Source of the DNA: Patiria pectinifera
Taxonomy: Eukaryota > Echinodermata > Asteroidea > Valvatida > Asterinidae
Assembly (NCBI GenBank): GCA_029964075.1
Contig: CM057141.1
Coordinates: 1,612,001 to 1,676,000 of the forward strand
DNA: 64,000 nt
Reading direction: 5' to 3'
A model generated the notes under the pieces. The model was given only the letters and a program-made list of their open reading frames with translations. It had not been told where the DNA came from and did not search any database. Positions 1 to 10,900 of the stretch are shown piece after piece; the first letter of the stretch is position 1; each line of letters opens with the position of its first letter. The position numbers and the translations under genes are program-made.

Positions 1-1368
1 ATTTTTACCCAAATTTTCGACGCATTGTTCCTGTCTTACGGCACATCCGTCCAGAAATCGAGTTGGAATGTCTTCTAGAGTCCCTTAGGCATCTTTCCTG
101 GAAGTTTGGCACAATTTAATTTTTTTGGCCAAAATTTAAAAAAAATTACAAAGGGTTAGCCTTTCATTTTTCATCAGATTTGGCAAAATTTGTTTTTTAC
201 TCCCAACGACGCAAAAACGACTACTGATGCAAGGAGATTATCATACCATTATTCAGACTGCCATTATTTCGAAGATTTGGGCACAAATTATCGATTTATT
301 GAGAAAGGAAATCTTAGTTTTCACTGATTTTGACCCAAATTTTCGAAGCATTGTTCCTGTCTAACGGCTCATCTGTCCCTTGACCACTTAGTCTCCATTC
401 CACTCGCATAACTGCTTCGCTAATGCTTTTGCCACGAATGATGACTCTGTCATAAGGCTAATCATTTTAAGCATTTGTCATTAGAATTGTGGAATGGAAT
501 TTTAACTTAAGTCAATGAATACGTGACATGAACAGTAATAATAACTATCTGGAATGAATTGAGGGCAGGAACCAAATCGAAGACTCCTCGGTTAGAAAAC
601 GTGTACAAAACAAATGAGTACAAACAAAGGAAAAGGGAAGAGGAACACTTAAGACACATAACATTGGTGTCATGTCATATGAGCTACATTTGATTTATGC
701 TAGTGCCCAAACTCCTCATTCCCTGGCGTAGAATACATTCGGGCGTGTATAATTGATTCAGCAGTTACCAAAAACTATGGTTTGCTATGGCTACGAAAAT
801 TGACGTTTAAAAAAAAACATGACTGTGTAGGACAGGGTATCGCATGCACGACTAAGGCTGCAATTTACTCCATTTTTAATTAATTAATAACTATTCAAAT
901 GTACGAATCTAGAGTACGATTCAACCTACTGGTTCCATACTGTACATTTTGAATTCGAAAAAAAATGAAATAAACTAATATATAAAAGATTCTTAATAAT
1001 TTTTCGTTGATTATCCAAATCGGCGTAACTAGGGTTAAACTTCTGGGGGGGGGGGGGAGCGGGGGTGGCACATGGGGTGCATACATTTTTCAGCGGGGAG
1101 GTACTGAAGGCAAATGATATTTATTTATGTTCAAGTCAAAATGTTAAATGGGCGGGATGAACCACTGGGGTGCAAGTGCCCCCTCCCCACTGATTACACA
1201 CCTATTTTAGTGAATGCAAGTTTTACACAGCAGAGATAATAGGCCTACACGTGGGCCACACCAGACTAAAATATGCTTATCTCTCACCAATGTGTCCACC
1301 GATGACTTGAGTCTTTGCTGTAGCTGCTTGTCAGTGTGTCGTCCACTCGGCCAACATTCTTGCTGTAT
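1..1368. other. Intergenic flank downstream of the lectin gene
   Basis: No coding region recognised. A segment of about 55 bases at 1-55 recurs in diverged form at about 326-380 (shared core AAATTTTCGA.GCATTGTTCC), so this is an old direct duplication or two copies of a dispersed repeat. A run of G lies at about 1046-1058. An AATAAA on the minus strand lies at 1120-1125 and could serve the lectin gene. Confidence 0.5.
1120..1125 (-). terminator. Candidate poly(A) signal of the lectin gene
   Basis: AATAAA on the minus strand, about 245 bases past the lectin stop codon. The position fits a 3' UTR, but a hexamer alone is weak evidence in AT-rich DNA. Confidence 0.3.
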
Positions 1369-2724
1369 TTACATTTCGAAATAAGAGCAAGAGTTATCAA
1401 GTAACATGTCGTTTTTGCCGGCTTCTTTGCGAGTGATGTCATTCAGTTGGCAGATCTTCTCTCCGCGGCTGACCTGTCGCAGATTGAAGGAGCGGCATCG
1501 AGGCTCATCCCGGCACGCCGAACCACACGGGATGACACCCTTGTTGGTGGAGAACTCCTTGATGACGTGACCGGTCAGGCATTGGGATGTGAGGCTGCCA
1601 TCAGCGTCGGTCTTCAGGCAAAACATCGACGGGGCAGCGAGCATATTGACACCAACTGGGTCGACAGTCGACTCGGTATGGACTGGGTTATCAGTAGGCC
1701 TAGACTCGGTATGGACTGGGTTATCAGTAGGCCTAGACTCGGTATGGACTGGGTTGACAGTAGATTCGGTATCGACTGGGTCGACAGTAGACTCGATATC
1801 GACTGGGTCGACAGTAGACTCGATATCGACTGGGTTGACAGTAGATTCGGTATCAACTGGGTTGACAGTAGACTCGGTATCGATGGGATGTGTAGTGGAC
1901 TCGGTATCGACTGGGTTGACAGTGGACTCGGTATCGACTGGGTTGACAGTGGACTCGGTATCGACTGGGTTGACAGTAAACTCGGTATTGACCGGGTTAA
2001 CAGGAGACTGTGTATCGACTGGGTTGAAAGTAGACTCGGTATCGACTAGTTCGACAGTAGTAGACGCAGTATCGACTGGGTTGACAGTAGACTCGATATC
2101 GACTGGGTCGACAGTATACTTCGTAGTACTGACTGGGTTAACAGAAGACTCAACCGGGTCAACAGTAGTGGACTCGGTGTTGACATCAGGGTCGATCGAG
2201 GATTGACCGACGGTATTCAAGGTGACCAAGACTTGGTCCACAGTAGTAGGATTGGTAGTGGTTTGGTCGATAGGAAATTCCGAAGTTGGGTTCGGCTTAT
2301 CAACAATGACCGGCAACTTGCAAATGGCAACACGGTTGCTGTTGCAGTTTTCTGCATACCATTCTCCATGGCGTATAAGCACACAATTTCCTTCAAAAGA
2401 TGCGCCCGATTTCCATACGATATTTTTACACTGCGAACCATCGGCTTGGACCCATCCGCTTATCATGTCTTTCTTGGCACAGTCGATCCACACCCAATCC
2501 CCATCCCCTGGTAATTCGTCCATCCCTTTGAAAATCTGAATCACTGTCATGGTAGTCGGATATACAGGTACTATAATGCTACCACCCTTAGTAGAACATG
2601 TATCATTAGCGCTGTACCATGATATCCGTCCAATATAACAAAATCTGGAGTTTGATAAATCAATACAACTTGCATCCACTCCGCCAAAAGCGAGAACTGT
2701 CGCTAAAGCCGCCAATAGTTCCAT
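1369..2724 (-). CDS. Secreted C-type lectin-like protein with repeat stalk and PAN/apple-like domain
   Basis: 451 codons in one exon. The open frame extends 13 codons further upstream, but the first ATG is at 2724 and is followed at once by a hydrophobic signal peptide (MELLAALATVLAFGGVDAS). Residues about 20-137 have the C-type lectin-like pattern: paired cysteines (20, 29, 43, 82, 99, 114, 127, 135), a WIDC motif near 79-82 where classical members have WIGL, and a closing NRVAICKL. No EPN or QPD motif is visible, so calcium-dependent sugar binding is doubtful. Residues about 165-350 are Thr/Ser/Pro-rich 9-residue repeats (STVNPVDTE type), likely an O-glycosylated mucin-like stalk. Residues about 367-451 have six or more cysteines and the CRSFNL...ICQLND...SCSYFE pattern of PAN/apple modules. 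I infer an extracellular recognition or mucosal defence protein; the ligand is unknown. Lack of introns could mean a retrocopy or missed upstream exons. Confidence 0.8.
   Translation of the reverse strand: MELLAALATVLAFGGVDASCIDLSNSRFCYIGRISWYSANDTCSTKGGSIIVPVYPTTMTVIQIFKGMDELPGDGDWVWIDCAKKDMISGWVQADGSQCKNIVWKSGASFEGNCVLIRHGEWYAENCNSNRVAICKLPVIVDKPNPTSEFPIDQTTTNPTTVDQVLVTLNTVGQSSIDPDVNTESTTVDPVESSVNPVSTTKYTVDPVDIESTVNPVDTASTTVELVDTESTFNPVDTQSPVNPVNTEFTVNPVDTESTVNPVDTESTVNPVDTESTTHPIDTESTVNPVDTESTVNPVDIESTVDPVDIESTVDPVDTESTVNPVHTESRPTDNPVHTESRPTDNPVHTESTVDPVGVNMLAAPSMFCLKTDADGSLTSQCLTGHVIKEFSTNKGVIPCGSACRDEPRCRSFNLRQVSRGEKICQLNDITRKEAGKNDMLLDNSCSYFEM
1633..2170 (-). repeat. 27-bp coding minisatellite (9-residue repeats) in the lectin gene
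   Basis: About 19 units of 27 bases, each encoding variants of STVNPVDTE. Two adjacent units are 33 bases (encoding RPTDNPVHTES). All unit lengths are multiples of three, so copy-number change keeps the frame. The antisense frames also lack stops, which produces long spurious plus-strand open frames. Confidence 0.9.
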
Positions 2725-3668
2725 CTTAGCAGCTGAAGTCAACAATAAGATCCTTTTAGACAAGTCGCCTGTATAAGAGCTCTTTGAAGTCCTTGCATGG
2801 AGTCAAGTTAAGGTTCCTTAAAATAGCCCATGCATCTTTTCGCCCTAACGTGTAGGCCTACTGGTGTGTGGGTAGACGGAGTCCGTTATTAGGGGCTAGG
2901 CCTATAGGTGTTCCACTGATATGATGCTATTTTTCAAAACAAAATTTTGCGTTCAACTGTTGATACAGAATTGGTGCAACCGTCAAGACACAACGCGTCT
3001 TGTGTGAAAACTCTGGGGAGTGGGGCGATAAAGTACTCTTGCAGTGCCGAAGAAAATCGATACATTTTAATTTGCGTGTTGAATTCATTCGCCAACTGGT
3101 ACGATTTTGAGAAATACTGCAGTACAGTTTTTCAGTTAATTAAATAGAGGTAAGATGGCCTCCAACATCAATAGGCATCAAGGCACGGTGACCGGTCCAA
3201 TTGTTCTCAAAAAGCGGCATCTTCGCTTATATCAACTGCTCCAGTAGGCAACACGTCGACCAGAAACTTTATTAATATTCAGCCTCGCATTTGTCTTTTT
3301 ATTACCTTGACTCTGGCAAAAAAAAATACAAAATGAGTAAATGAACCGTTGAGGCCACGTTTCGTGCTTCTTTTAAGGACAGACTTTCACACGATTTCTC
3401 AGTTTTGTGACCCGAGCATTATGATGCCGAGGGTTCCGTCGTGGCGCAAGCAAATCGTGGGTCGGACCTGAGGCCGGCTTTAGAAACAGAAAAGTAGGGA
3501 TCGTCGCCGCCCACGGTACTACTGCATGAAGTACTTAATTGGGAATCACTCAATTTCACTAGGAACCCAACCATGCCAGCCCCCAGAAGACAACACACTT
3601 TAATTGACAATACACTTCCATTTATAAGATAATTATAAGATGGAATTTTTGCGTCGGGGCGATATAAA

Positions 3669-3836
3669 TCAAATTATAGGTTTTGCCCTTCACCGACGTT
3701 CAAACACTGTATACTCAGTGTGTTACCTCCCGAGTGAAAGTTGGAAACAATCACTCGGGTGGGACTCGAACCCACGACCTCCCACCTTCCAGTGCAGACG
3801 TCTCACCACCAAGGGCAAAACCTATAATTTGATCCA
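3669..3836 (-). mobile_element. tRNA-like element with terminal inverted repeats, copy 1
   Basis: Ends are inverted copies of AAATTATAGGTTTTGCCCTT. Between them, read on the minus strand, is a tRNA-like head with a B-box type motif GGGTTCGAGTCCCACC, followed by a segment that recurs at 17036-17190. It looks like a tRNA-derived sequence captured by, or grown into, a TIR element. Confidence 0.65.
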
Positions 3837-4984
3837 TTTATAAGACTTTTATGCCAAGCACTTGCTCCATCATCAGGAGGGGAAAAGAAATATTTTACCA
3901 CTCCTACATTGTCTGGTAAAACTGGGAAACAACCTGGGCACTAATCGTGAATCGATTTTCACAAGAAACAATCTTAACAGATCTTAAACACGTCCATACA
4001 GAAATGCAATGCAGAATACACAACAGCTTTTATTCTTCAGATAAAATTCAAAAATATAACCGTTTGGGACGATTTCTATAAGAAATGGTTTAATTGCTCA
4101 AACCCTAAAAATGCTCAAACTTATATCACACGCGGCATGTCAACTCGCTCAACTGATAAACGCCCTCTATATTGACTAAAATAAGTTACGGCCACATTGC
4201 TGCACTTTGCAATTGTGTTACTTCTCACAGCCGATCCCCCCCCCCCCCAAATTTTTTATTTTATTTTGCATATGTAAAAATGTGTATTTTACATAAAAAT
4301 ACTTGCAGATTTGTATTTGATGCATTATTTAGCCTGCCAGTGTTTATTTTAAGTATATACAAATATGAATTGATATTACTTCATATTGTACCCTTTCACA
4401 ATGGTAAAGTGAGTTCAAAATCCAATCTGTACAACTTCTTTCTTCATTTGCAGTTATCTTTACAGAAACGCTCTTATGTAACATAAAAAAAATTGATTAC
4501 ATTTTAATTACATTTTGCTTAAATCCGGTTTACCATTTTGTTACTAAGGAAAGAAAAAGGAAATTCCCTAATTTTCATCACCGACACACACCCAAACGCT
4601 CTGATTAATGCCCAAGTCACATGATGGGAGTGTGATTTTGTTTTTCTCAAATGAAAAGTCACTGATTTTGAGGGAATTAATCTTGGTTTCAGCCATGCAG
4701 AATGGAAGCGCTGTGTTTTGTACCTGAAAGTTTCCAAGAGGGTAGGTTTCAATCCATCAGAAAATAAAATTGTGACTTATCTCGAGTCACAGTCATATAA
4801 GTAAATATGCATGCCTATCATAAATGGTGAACCCAGAAATGACTATAAGCATGCCAATTATGTGGACATCATTTGAAGAGCCTCGATAAAAAAATATTCT
4901 TAATTGAAACTGTCTAAAGGACAACATTTGTCAAGAGCCCTGCAAATTTCAAAAACTTGCTTGTGACACATCATGCATAATATT

Positions 4985-5121
4985 CAGGCATGCAACTGGG
5001 AAATCACAAAAAAAAAAAAATTCATTTTTCAGACTTTGTTGTACAGTTTTTTTTTTTTTCAATGGGCACACATGGGAAAAAAAAAAAAAATCAGCTGAAG
5101 GAAAAAAAAGTTGCATGCCTG
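4985..5121. mobile_element. MITE, AGGCATGCAACT family, copy 1
   Basis: About 137 bp bounded by CAGGCATGCAACT and its inverse. Contains A and T homopolymers and the internal words AATCAC and CACACATGGGAA shared with copies at 22705-22846 and 62940-63081. Non-coding. Confidence 0.8.
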
Positions 5122-6238
5122 AATATTAGCGTGTACCGGTACATGTATCTGGAAGCTAACTTCAAGTCATTTCAACTAGTAAGCCACTATAACGCATGAC
5201 AAGTAAATGAACATCTGATCCCTTAAACTTTCATTAAAAGTCCATTTCTCCGTGAAAAGATCTTTAAGAGATGTTTCACGGACATTTACATGGGGCTTAT
5301 ATAGGACTAATCCTGTGAGGGTATTTTCACGGGTTTTTGTTTAATGACAATGGCCACTGAGGATTATCATTGGTTATACATAACGGTACACTGGGTCTAT
5401 CTCCATGGGTAAGCAAAGGACTTCCTTAAGGGTGTTTTCACAGACTCCTAATCTGGCTTAATATGTTGAAAAATCCGTGAAAATTTCGTTCACTGTAATT
5501 TCAAGGGGAAAAAAAGGCTCTTTAACGAATTTTTAAGGGATGAAGATGTTCATAATGACAGGCGGTAACATGCAGTGCCTAACAGGAATACTGATACGTG
5601 ACAGGGAATTTGGAGGCACTTGAATGATTTACAACAAGATGGAAGTTGGGGTATACGAGATAGCTTAAGTGTGGGACTAGCTTTCCTTTGCAACTACTGC
5701 TTCAACCATAGTTAAAAGGCTACCCATATGCTAAAAACAACTCACTTTTTAATCATGTTGAGTGCATACGCTAAATTTAAAAAAAAAATGACCACATCCA
5801 AAAGCCAAATTAAACAAAATATACAATATTTCTCTGTAGGAAATTAGACAAATGTTACAGTGTAAAATAGAATAGATGATAACAAGACAATAAACAAGTC
5901 TGTGGAAAGAAAAACTATACACACAATTTCTGGGATTCAAAACAAAGGTTGAAGAAAATTACAATTTCAAATGTGTAATTTGTTACAATGATATGCACCA
6001 CCTATAATATGGAGGCATATCTTTAACTTTCTGTACAGAGTGAAAAGAAAAAGAAACAAACTTGCTTTCAAAGTTAACAGGCCAATATAATACACAGCAA
6101 AAATAAATATATACTCCATGTACTTTACAAAATTAAATTAGCTCGCACAAAATGCTTATGAGGTACATTTCAAAGTAGATCGCCATGATTATATGTATAT
6201 GACTACCACTTCCATAAAAGTCATTCATCATTACGAAC

Positions 6239-6418
6239 GGACCGATCCAGTAAGCCCCGCCCAGGGCGCACGTGGGCAAATTAACACGTGCTCCTCTCCA
6301 ATGATGCCACGCTGCATTTTCCTGCCGCGCGCATCATACGCGCGTGCACGCATGTCGGACATAAATCAAGGCTGTGATTGGTCAGACTACCATGGGGCGG
6401 TGCTTACTGGATCGGTCC
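6239..6418. mobile_element. 180-bp TIR element (MITE)
   Basis: Terminal inverted repeats of about 24 bp beginning GGACCGATCCAGTAAGCCCC, the right arm having one or two mismatches. The interior is unusually GC- and CpG-rich (GCGCGCATCATACGCGCGTG) compared with its surroundings. No coding capacity. Confidence 0.75.
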
Positions 6419-7140
6419 ATTCAAACCAGATGACAAGGCAGGGGATCATGAGTATTTTGACAACGGACAACCTACATGTACAACTAATTAACGCATAATA
6501 TTTCCTGGAAGATATTTCAAATATTTTTCAACATTTTTTCGACTGAACTGTTACTGCAACACAATACCTTGGGCTGTCATCTTTATTATTTAATCACTTC
6601 CAATGAACAAATGCTATGTTTTTCCTGATTTTATATCACAAATGGATGGAAGTTTTCCCTGAAAAACAAACTTTCCCTGAAAAACAAAACAATTAAGTTC
6701 ATAAACTTGTGGGGACTTAAAAATATGTCTCCATTGCATTCCATTTCTATATTTCCTTGTTTTGATCTTGTACTGCATGGGGATATGTTGTGTCAATGTT
6801 TTCCCTTTTTTTGGCAAAGTGTTTGTTTTTCTCACATTATGCGTCTAGTGCCACATGCTTTTTTGTCTGCTTTATGTGTGGCAGTTCAAAAGCAACTAGT
6901 GATCTTCCTGCTTAATGACAGATGTTTTTGATTTTTTTCTGCCATAATCAAGTTTCTCTTCAAATGTGCTTTAAGCTATAAATTTAATAATGCTGAATTC
7001 AGAGTAATACCTACTACATCAGAATGAATCTATCAGAGTTGAATTTTCATCCAGTAAACTAAAAATATCAAGTATGCATGCATTCAAGCAAACAAAATAA
7101 GAAATAAGGGCGAGTGACACCTCATTATACATGTAAAACT

Positions 7141-7325
7141 CATTGCTTCTCTCCACCCAGGAGTAAATGGGTACCTGTCAGGGCAGAGATGGTTATTGTG
7201 ATTGAATTAGCTTGCTTGCCCCTAACAGACAGCATCGAGCTGTATACTCCCGAGGGAGCTGAGATGGTATTTGGAATGTTTAATTGGCCCAATGATCAGG
7301 GGTAATAATAATACTGTAAGCGCTG
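7141..7325 (+). mobile_element. Truncated SINE related to the copy at 41632-41916
   Basis: Shares TTGCTTCTCTCCACCCAGGA, the following AAATGGGTACCTG and a GGGTAATAATAAT-type tail with the complete SINE at 41632-41916, but the tRNA-like head is missing. Confidence 0.7.
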
Positions 7326-7692
7326 TGATTTAGTTTACTAATAAGAACGTTCTTAAATGCCGATTATTGGTATCATTATTAAAATTAAAGTCTATAACAA
7401 TTTTTTTTATCACACTTGGGTATTGTACAGATTTAATATCTGTAAAAACAAAAATAATACATTCTTTAATTATTGAATTTGAATTGAATATGTTACTTTT
7501 AAATCTTCATTGTAGTAATTATTTTTTTTAGGGTGGTAAGGACACACCACTGCATTACAAACTTTAATAGCTCAGAAAAATAATGGTCCACTTTTTTTTT
7601 CAAAATAGCCACATGTACAAGTATCTATGGTTATCTATCGCCATAACAACTGACTTTATCTCACTGTCGTATTCTCTCTCTCTCTCTCCTCA

Positions 7693-7904
7693 TCAGTAGT
7701 TGTCCATCTTCTCCACCACTTTGGTGACCAACTCCTGCAAAATCTCCTCCCTCAGCTTTCCCGTCTCCAAGACTTCGACGTGATTTGGGGCATCTTCCTC
7801 TGTCAAGTCAACGTCCATCAAACACTTGTTGGTGACCAGAGACATACCAAAGACGCGCATCCCACAATGCTTGGCGGTGATTGCCTCAGGGCATGTACTC
7901 ATAC
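7693..7904 (-). CDS. PNP: PNP exon 6 (last coding exon)
   Basis: Acceptor TCGCAG precedes 7904; the two first bases complete Gly223. Encodes residues 223-292, GMSTCPEAI to KMDNY and TGA. It contains the Met-Ser pair that contacts the nucleoside, the Asn of SLVTNK and the His in APNHVEV. Confidence 0.95.
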
Positions 7905-10900
7905 CTGCGAGTGGGGCAAGAAGAGAGTTTGCCAGTCGTGGAGTACAAAATTGCATACTAAGTACTCTCACTGGATAGGGTCAATGCAAACAAGTGTTGT
8001 ACCCTGGATAAGAGTTGGAATCACATCATAACGTATTTATAACATGTCAAGGAGTCAGGTTGGCGTAGCGGTACTTTCCTCGCCTTCCACCGCTGTGACC
8101 CAGGTTCGAATCCCGCCTGGGCCAACATGTGGATTGGGTTTTCAGTCCCTGCCTGATTCCGTGGGTTTTCCCCAGAATATTCTTCTGGGCTTTTCCTCCC
8201 ACCTCTAAAACTGTAACATCTTCTCTTCTCCTTCTCCTTCTTCTTCTGTTGTACTGTACTAAATACCACATAAACTACCACAGGTCAGTGGAATTGGAGG
8301 AGAGTACCACCTAAATGTGTGTGGTACCTTCGATATCCTGTGGTACTTCTGTTGTACTTACTAAATACCACACAAACTACCACAGGTCAGTGGAATTGGA
8401 GGAGAGTACCACATAAATGTGTGTGGTACCTTCGATATCCTGTGGTACTTCTGCTGTACTTACTAAATACCACATAAACTACCACAGGTCAGTGGAATTG
8501 GAGGAGAGTACCACATAAATGTGTGTGGTACCTTCGATATCCTGTGGTATTTCTGTTATACTGTACTAAATACCACATAAACTACCACAGGTCAGTGGAA
8601 TTGGAGGAGAGTACCACATAAATGTGTGTGGTACCTTCGATATCCTGTGGTATTTCTGTTATACTGTACTAAATACCACACAAACTACCACAGGTCAGTG
8701 GAATTGGAGGAGAGTACCACATAAATGTGTGTGGTACCTTCGATATCCTGTGGTACTTCTGTTGTACTGTACTAAATACCACACAAACTACCACAGGTCA
8801 GTGGAATTGGAGGAGAGTACCACATAAATGTGTGTGGTACCTTCGATATCATGTGGTACTTCTGTTGTACTGTACTAAATACCACACAAACTACCACAGG
8901 TCAGTGGAATTGGAGGAGAGTACCACATTAATGTGTGTGGTACCTTCGATATCCTGTGGTACTTCTGTTGTACTGTACTAAACACCACACAAACTACCAC
9001 AGGCCAGTGGAATTGGAGGAGAGTACCACATAAATGTGCGTGGTACCTTTAAAAAACTTTTAAAAATATGGTATGCTACCACATAAATCACCAAAGAAAA
9101 AGAGATTACCATCCAATATACAATGTACATCAACTATAACGGGTACATTTGGTGATCTTACCCACAACATCACAGGTTAAACTGAGAAGTCTGAGTTCAG
9201 CTGGTGATTCAAAGGATGGCCCACCAACCATCGCATACACTCCCTCTTGAAAGAAGTCTGAACAGCCAATTTCCTTTGCAATATCTCGGGCCAGTTTTCG
9301 TAGTCCGGCATCATACAAATGTGAAGTGCTGACGAATCTCTCACCAAATCTACACATAGAGAAAAAAGTGCATGTAAATGAAAACAAACAGCTACATTAA
9401 AGGGAATTTACAACATTTTGCAAACATCGAAAAATAAAACTACCAAGTTTTTACGAAATACCTTAATAGGATGTTGGTAAATGACAGTCTAAAGGGGCAA
9501 TTCCACGGTTACTCACGTTACATTTTTGATGTACTTTTGAGTTTCCTTGGGCTGTAATTACCTTACTGAAAAGGTTTAATAACTGTTATCCCCATGGTAG
9601 ATAGAGTAGACCTAGACCTACCTAAGCACCAAAGATGACATCCAGAAAAATGTGTTATGTATGATAAACAAAACCCACAAAATCGGTTACTCACGGTACA
9701 TTTTCGTAACGTGAGTGTGGGATACCGGAGTCCCAATATTGTAGGAAACCGTGGCTATGGGTCGTTCTATAAATTAGGGGTTCCATTTTGCTATGACACC
9801 GCTGCTGTGTATTGCGTGCAGAGGGACTTTCCCCGATGAGAAATAATTTAGTGTGGAGAACACGATGAGAAATCTGTACACTTGCATGCATGGGATGGAA
9901 CACGTACTAATGTCAGAGCAGTCATCCAAAAACTGAACTTTAAAGGGAATGTACATCATTGGCTTTTGCTGTAATTTTCAGAAATGAACTATTTGAGGGG
10001 TTAGTATAATAGATCAAATTTTGTTACACTGACATGTTTGAAGTTTTTTTCTTCGAAAATGCTGGAAAAACCAAGAAAAACAAAAAAAAGTTCAAGTAGT
10101 TTGGTTCTCTGACACCACTAAAGATAAAATGGATCAATTTCCAGATGCCGGAAAATTGTAAGGTAAGGGAACAAGTCTAGCTGGCCTGCACCCGTTCATG
10201 AATATATAACCAATAGCAAACAAAATTTGAACTGAATAAAAAATGGTAAATTTTGAGCAGTAGTTGCACAATAGTTGGGTTTTTCCAACGGTGGTCGGCC
10301 GACCACCGCTGGAAACAGATACAAAAATGCCATTTTCTTGAAAACGACTTCACACCAGGTGCCATAATTTTACAGGATGCTTTAGACTGTCATTTACCAA
10401 CATCCTAGTAAGGTATTTCGTAAAAACTTGGTAGTTTTATTTTTCAATGTTTGCAAATGTTGTATATTCCCTTTAAATAGTGGACTGACCCCAACCCTTG
10501 ACTAAAAGTAGGGCAGGCCACCACAGTAAATATTTGTTTTGACTATCAGCTTGTTACATAAAGTGACACTGTTGATTGGGTCACATCGGACTAGAGTTAG
10601 GAACTTACTGTGACATATTGGGTCCAACGAGGGGATTCATCCCAGCCAATCCTGGGAAAAACAGGTGATCTTTTATGATCATGAGGTCACCAACGTTGTA
10701 ATTCTTGTTCATGCCACCGGCAGCGTTTGTGATGAAAAGTGTCTTGACTCCAAGCAAGCTCATCACACGAACTGGACTGGCAATCTGCAGCAACAGAAAC
10801 AATTTTCATACAATTAATTACATGAAATCTGTGATGTAAACTGGACACAGTTTTAGGGTTTATTCTCATGAAGAGTCAGCTTCACTGAGCAAAGAAACAG

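Larger units (their letters stand above)
2725..7692. other. Intergenic region between the lectin and PNP genes
   Basis: No conserved coding region found. It holds the lectin promoter side (2725 onward), a tRNA-like inverted-repeat element (3669-3836), a MITE at 4985-5121, a 180-bp TIR element at 6239-6418, a short tandem duplication of CTTTCCCTGAAAAACAAA at about 6654-6690, and a SINE fragment at 7141-7325. The rest is AT-rich low-complexity sequence. Confidence 0.6.

Noticed and set aside
1447-2206. Two plus-strand open frames of 200 and 205 codons
   Set aside because: They are the antisense of the 27-bp lectin repeats, which happen to lack stops in these frames. Their products are pure repeat echoes without domains.
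8252-9045. CRISPR-like regular array
   Set aside because: Units are contiguous 103-bp tandem copies without unique spacers, in an intron of an animal gene.
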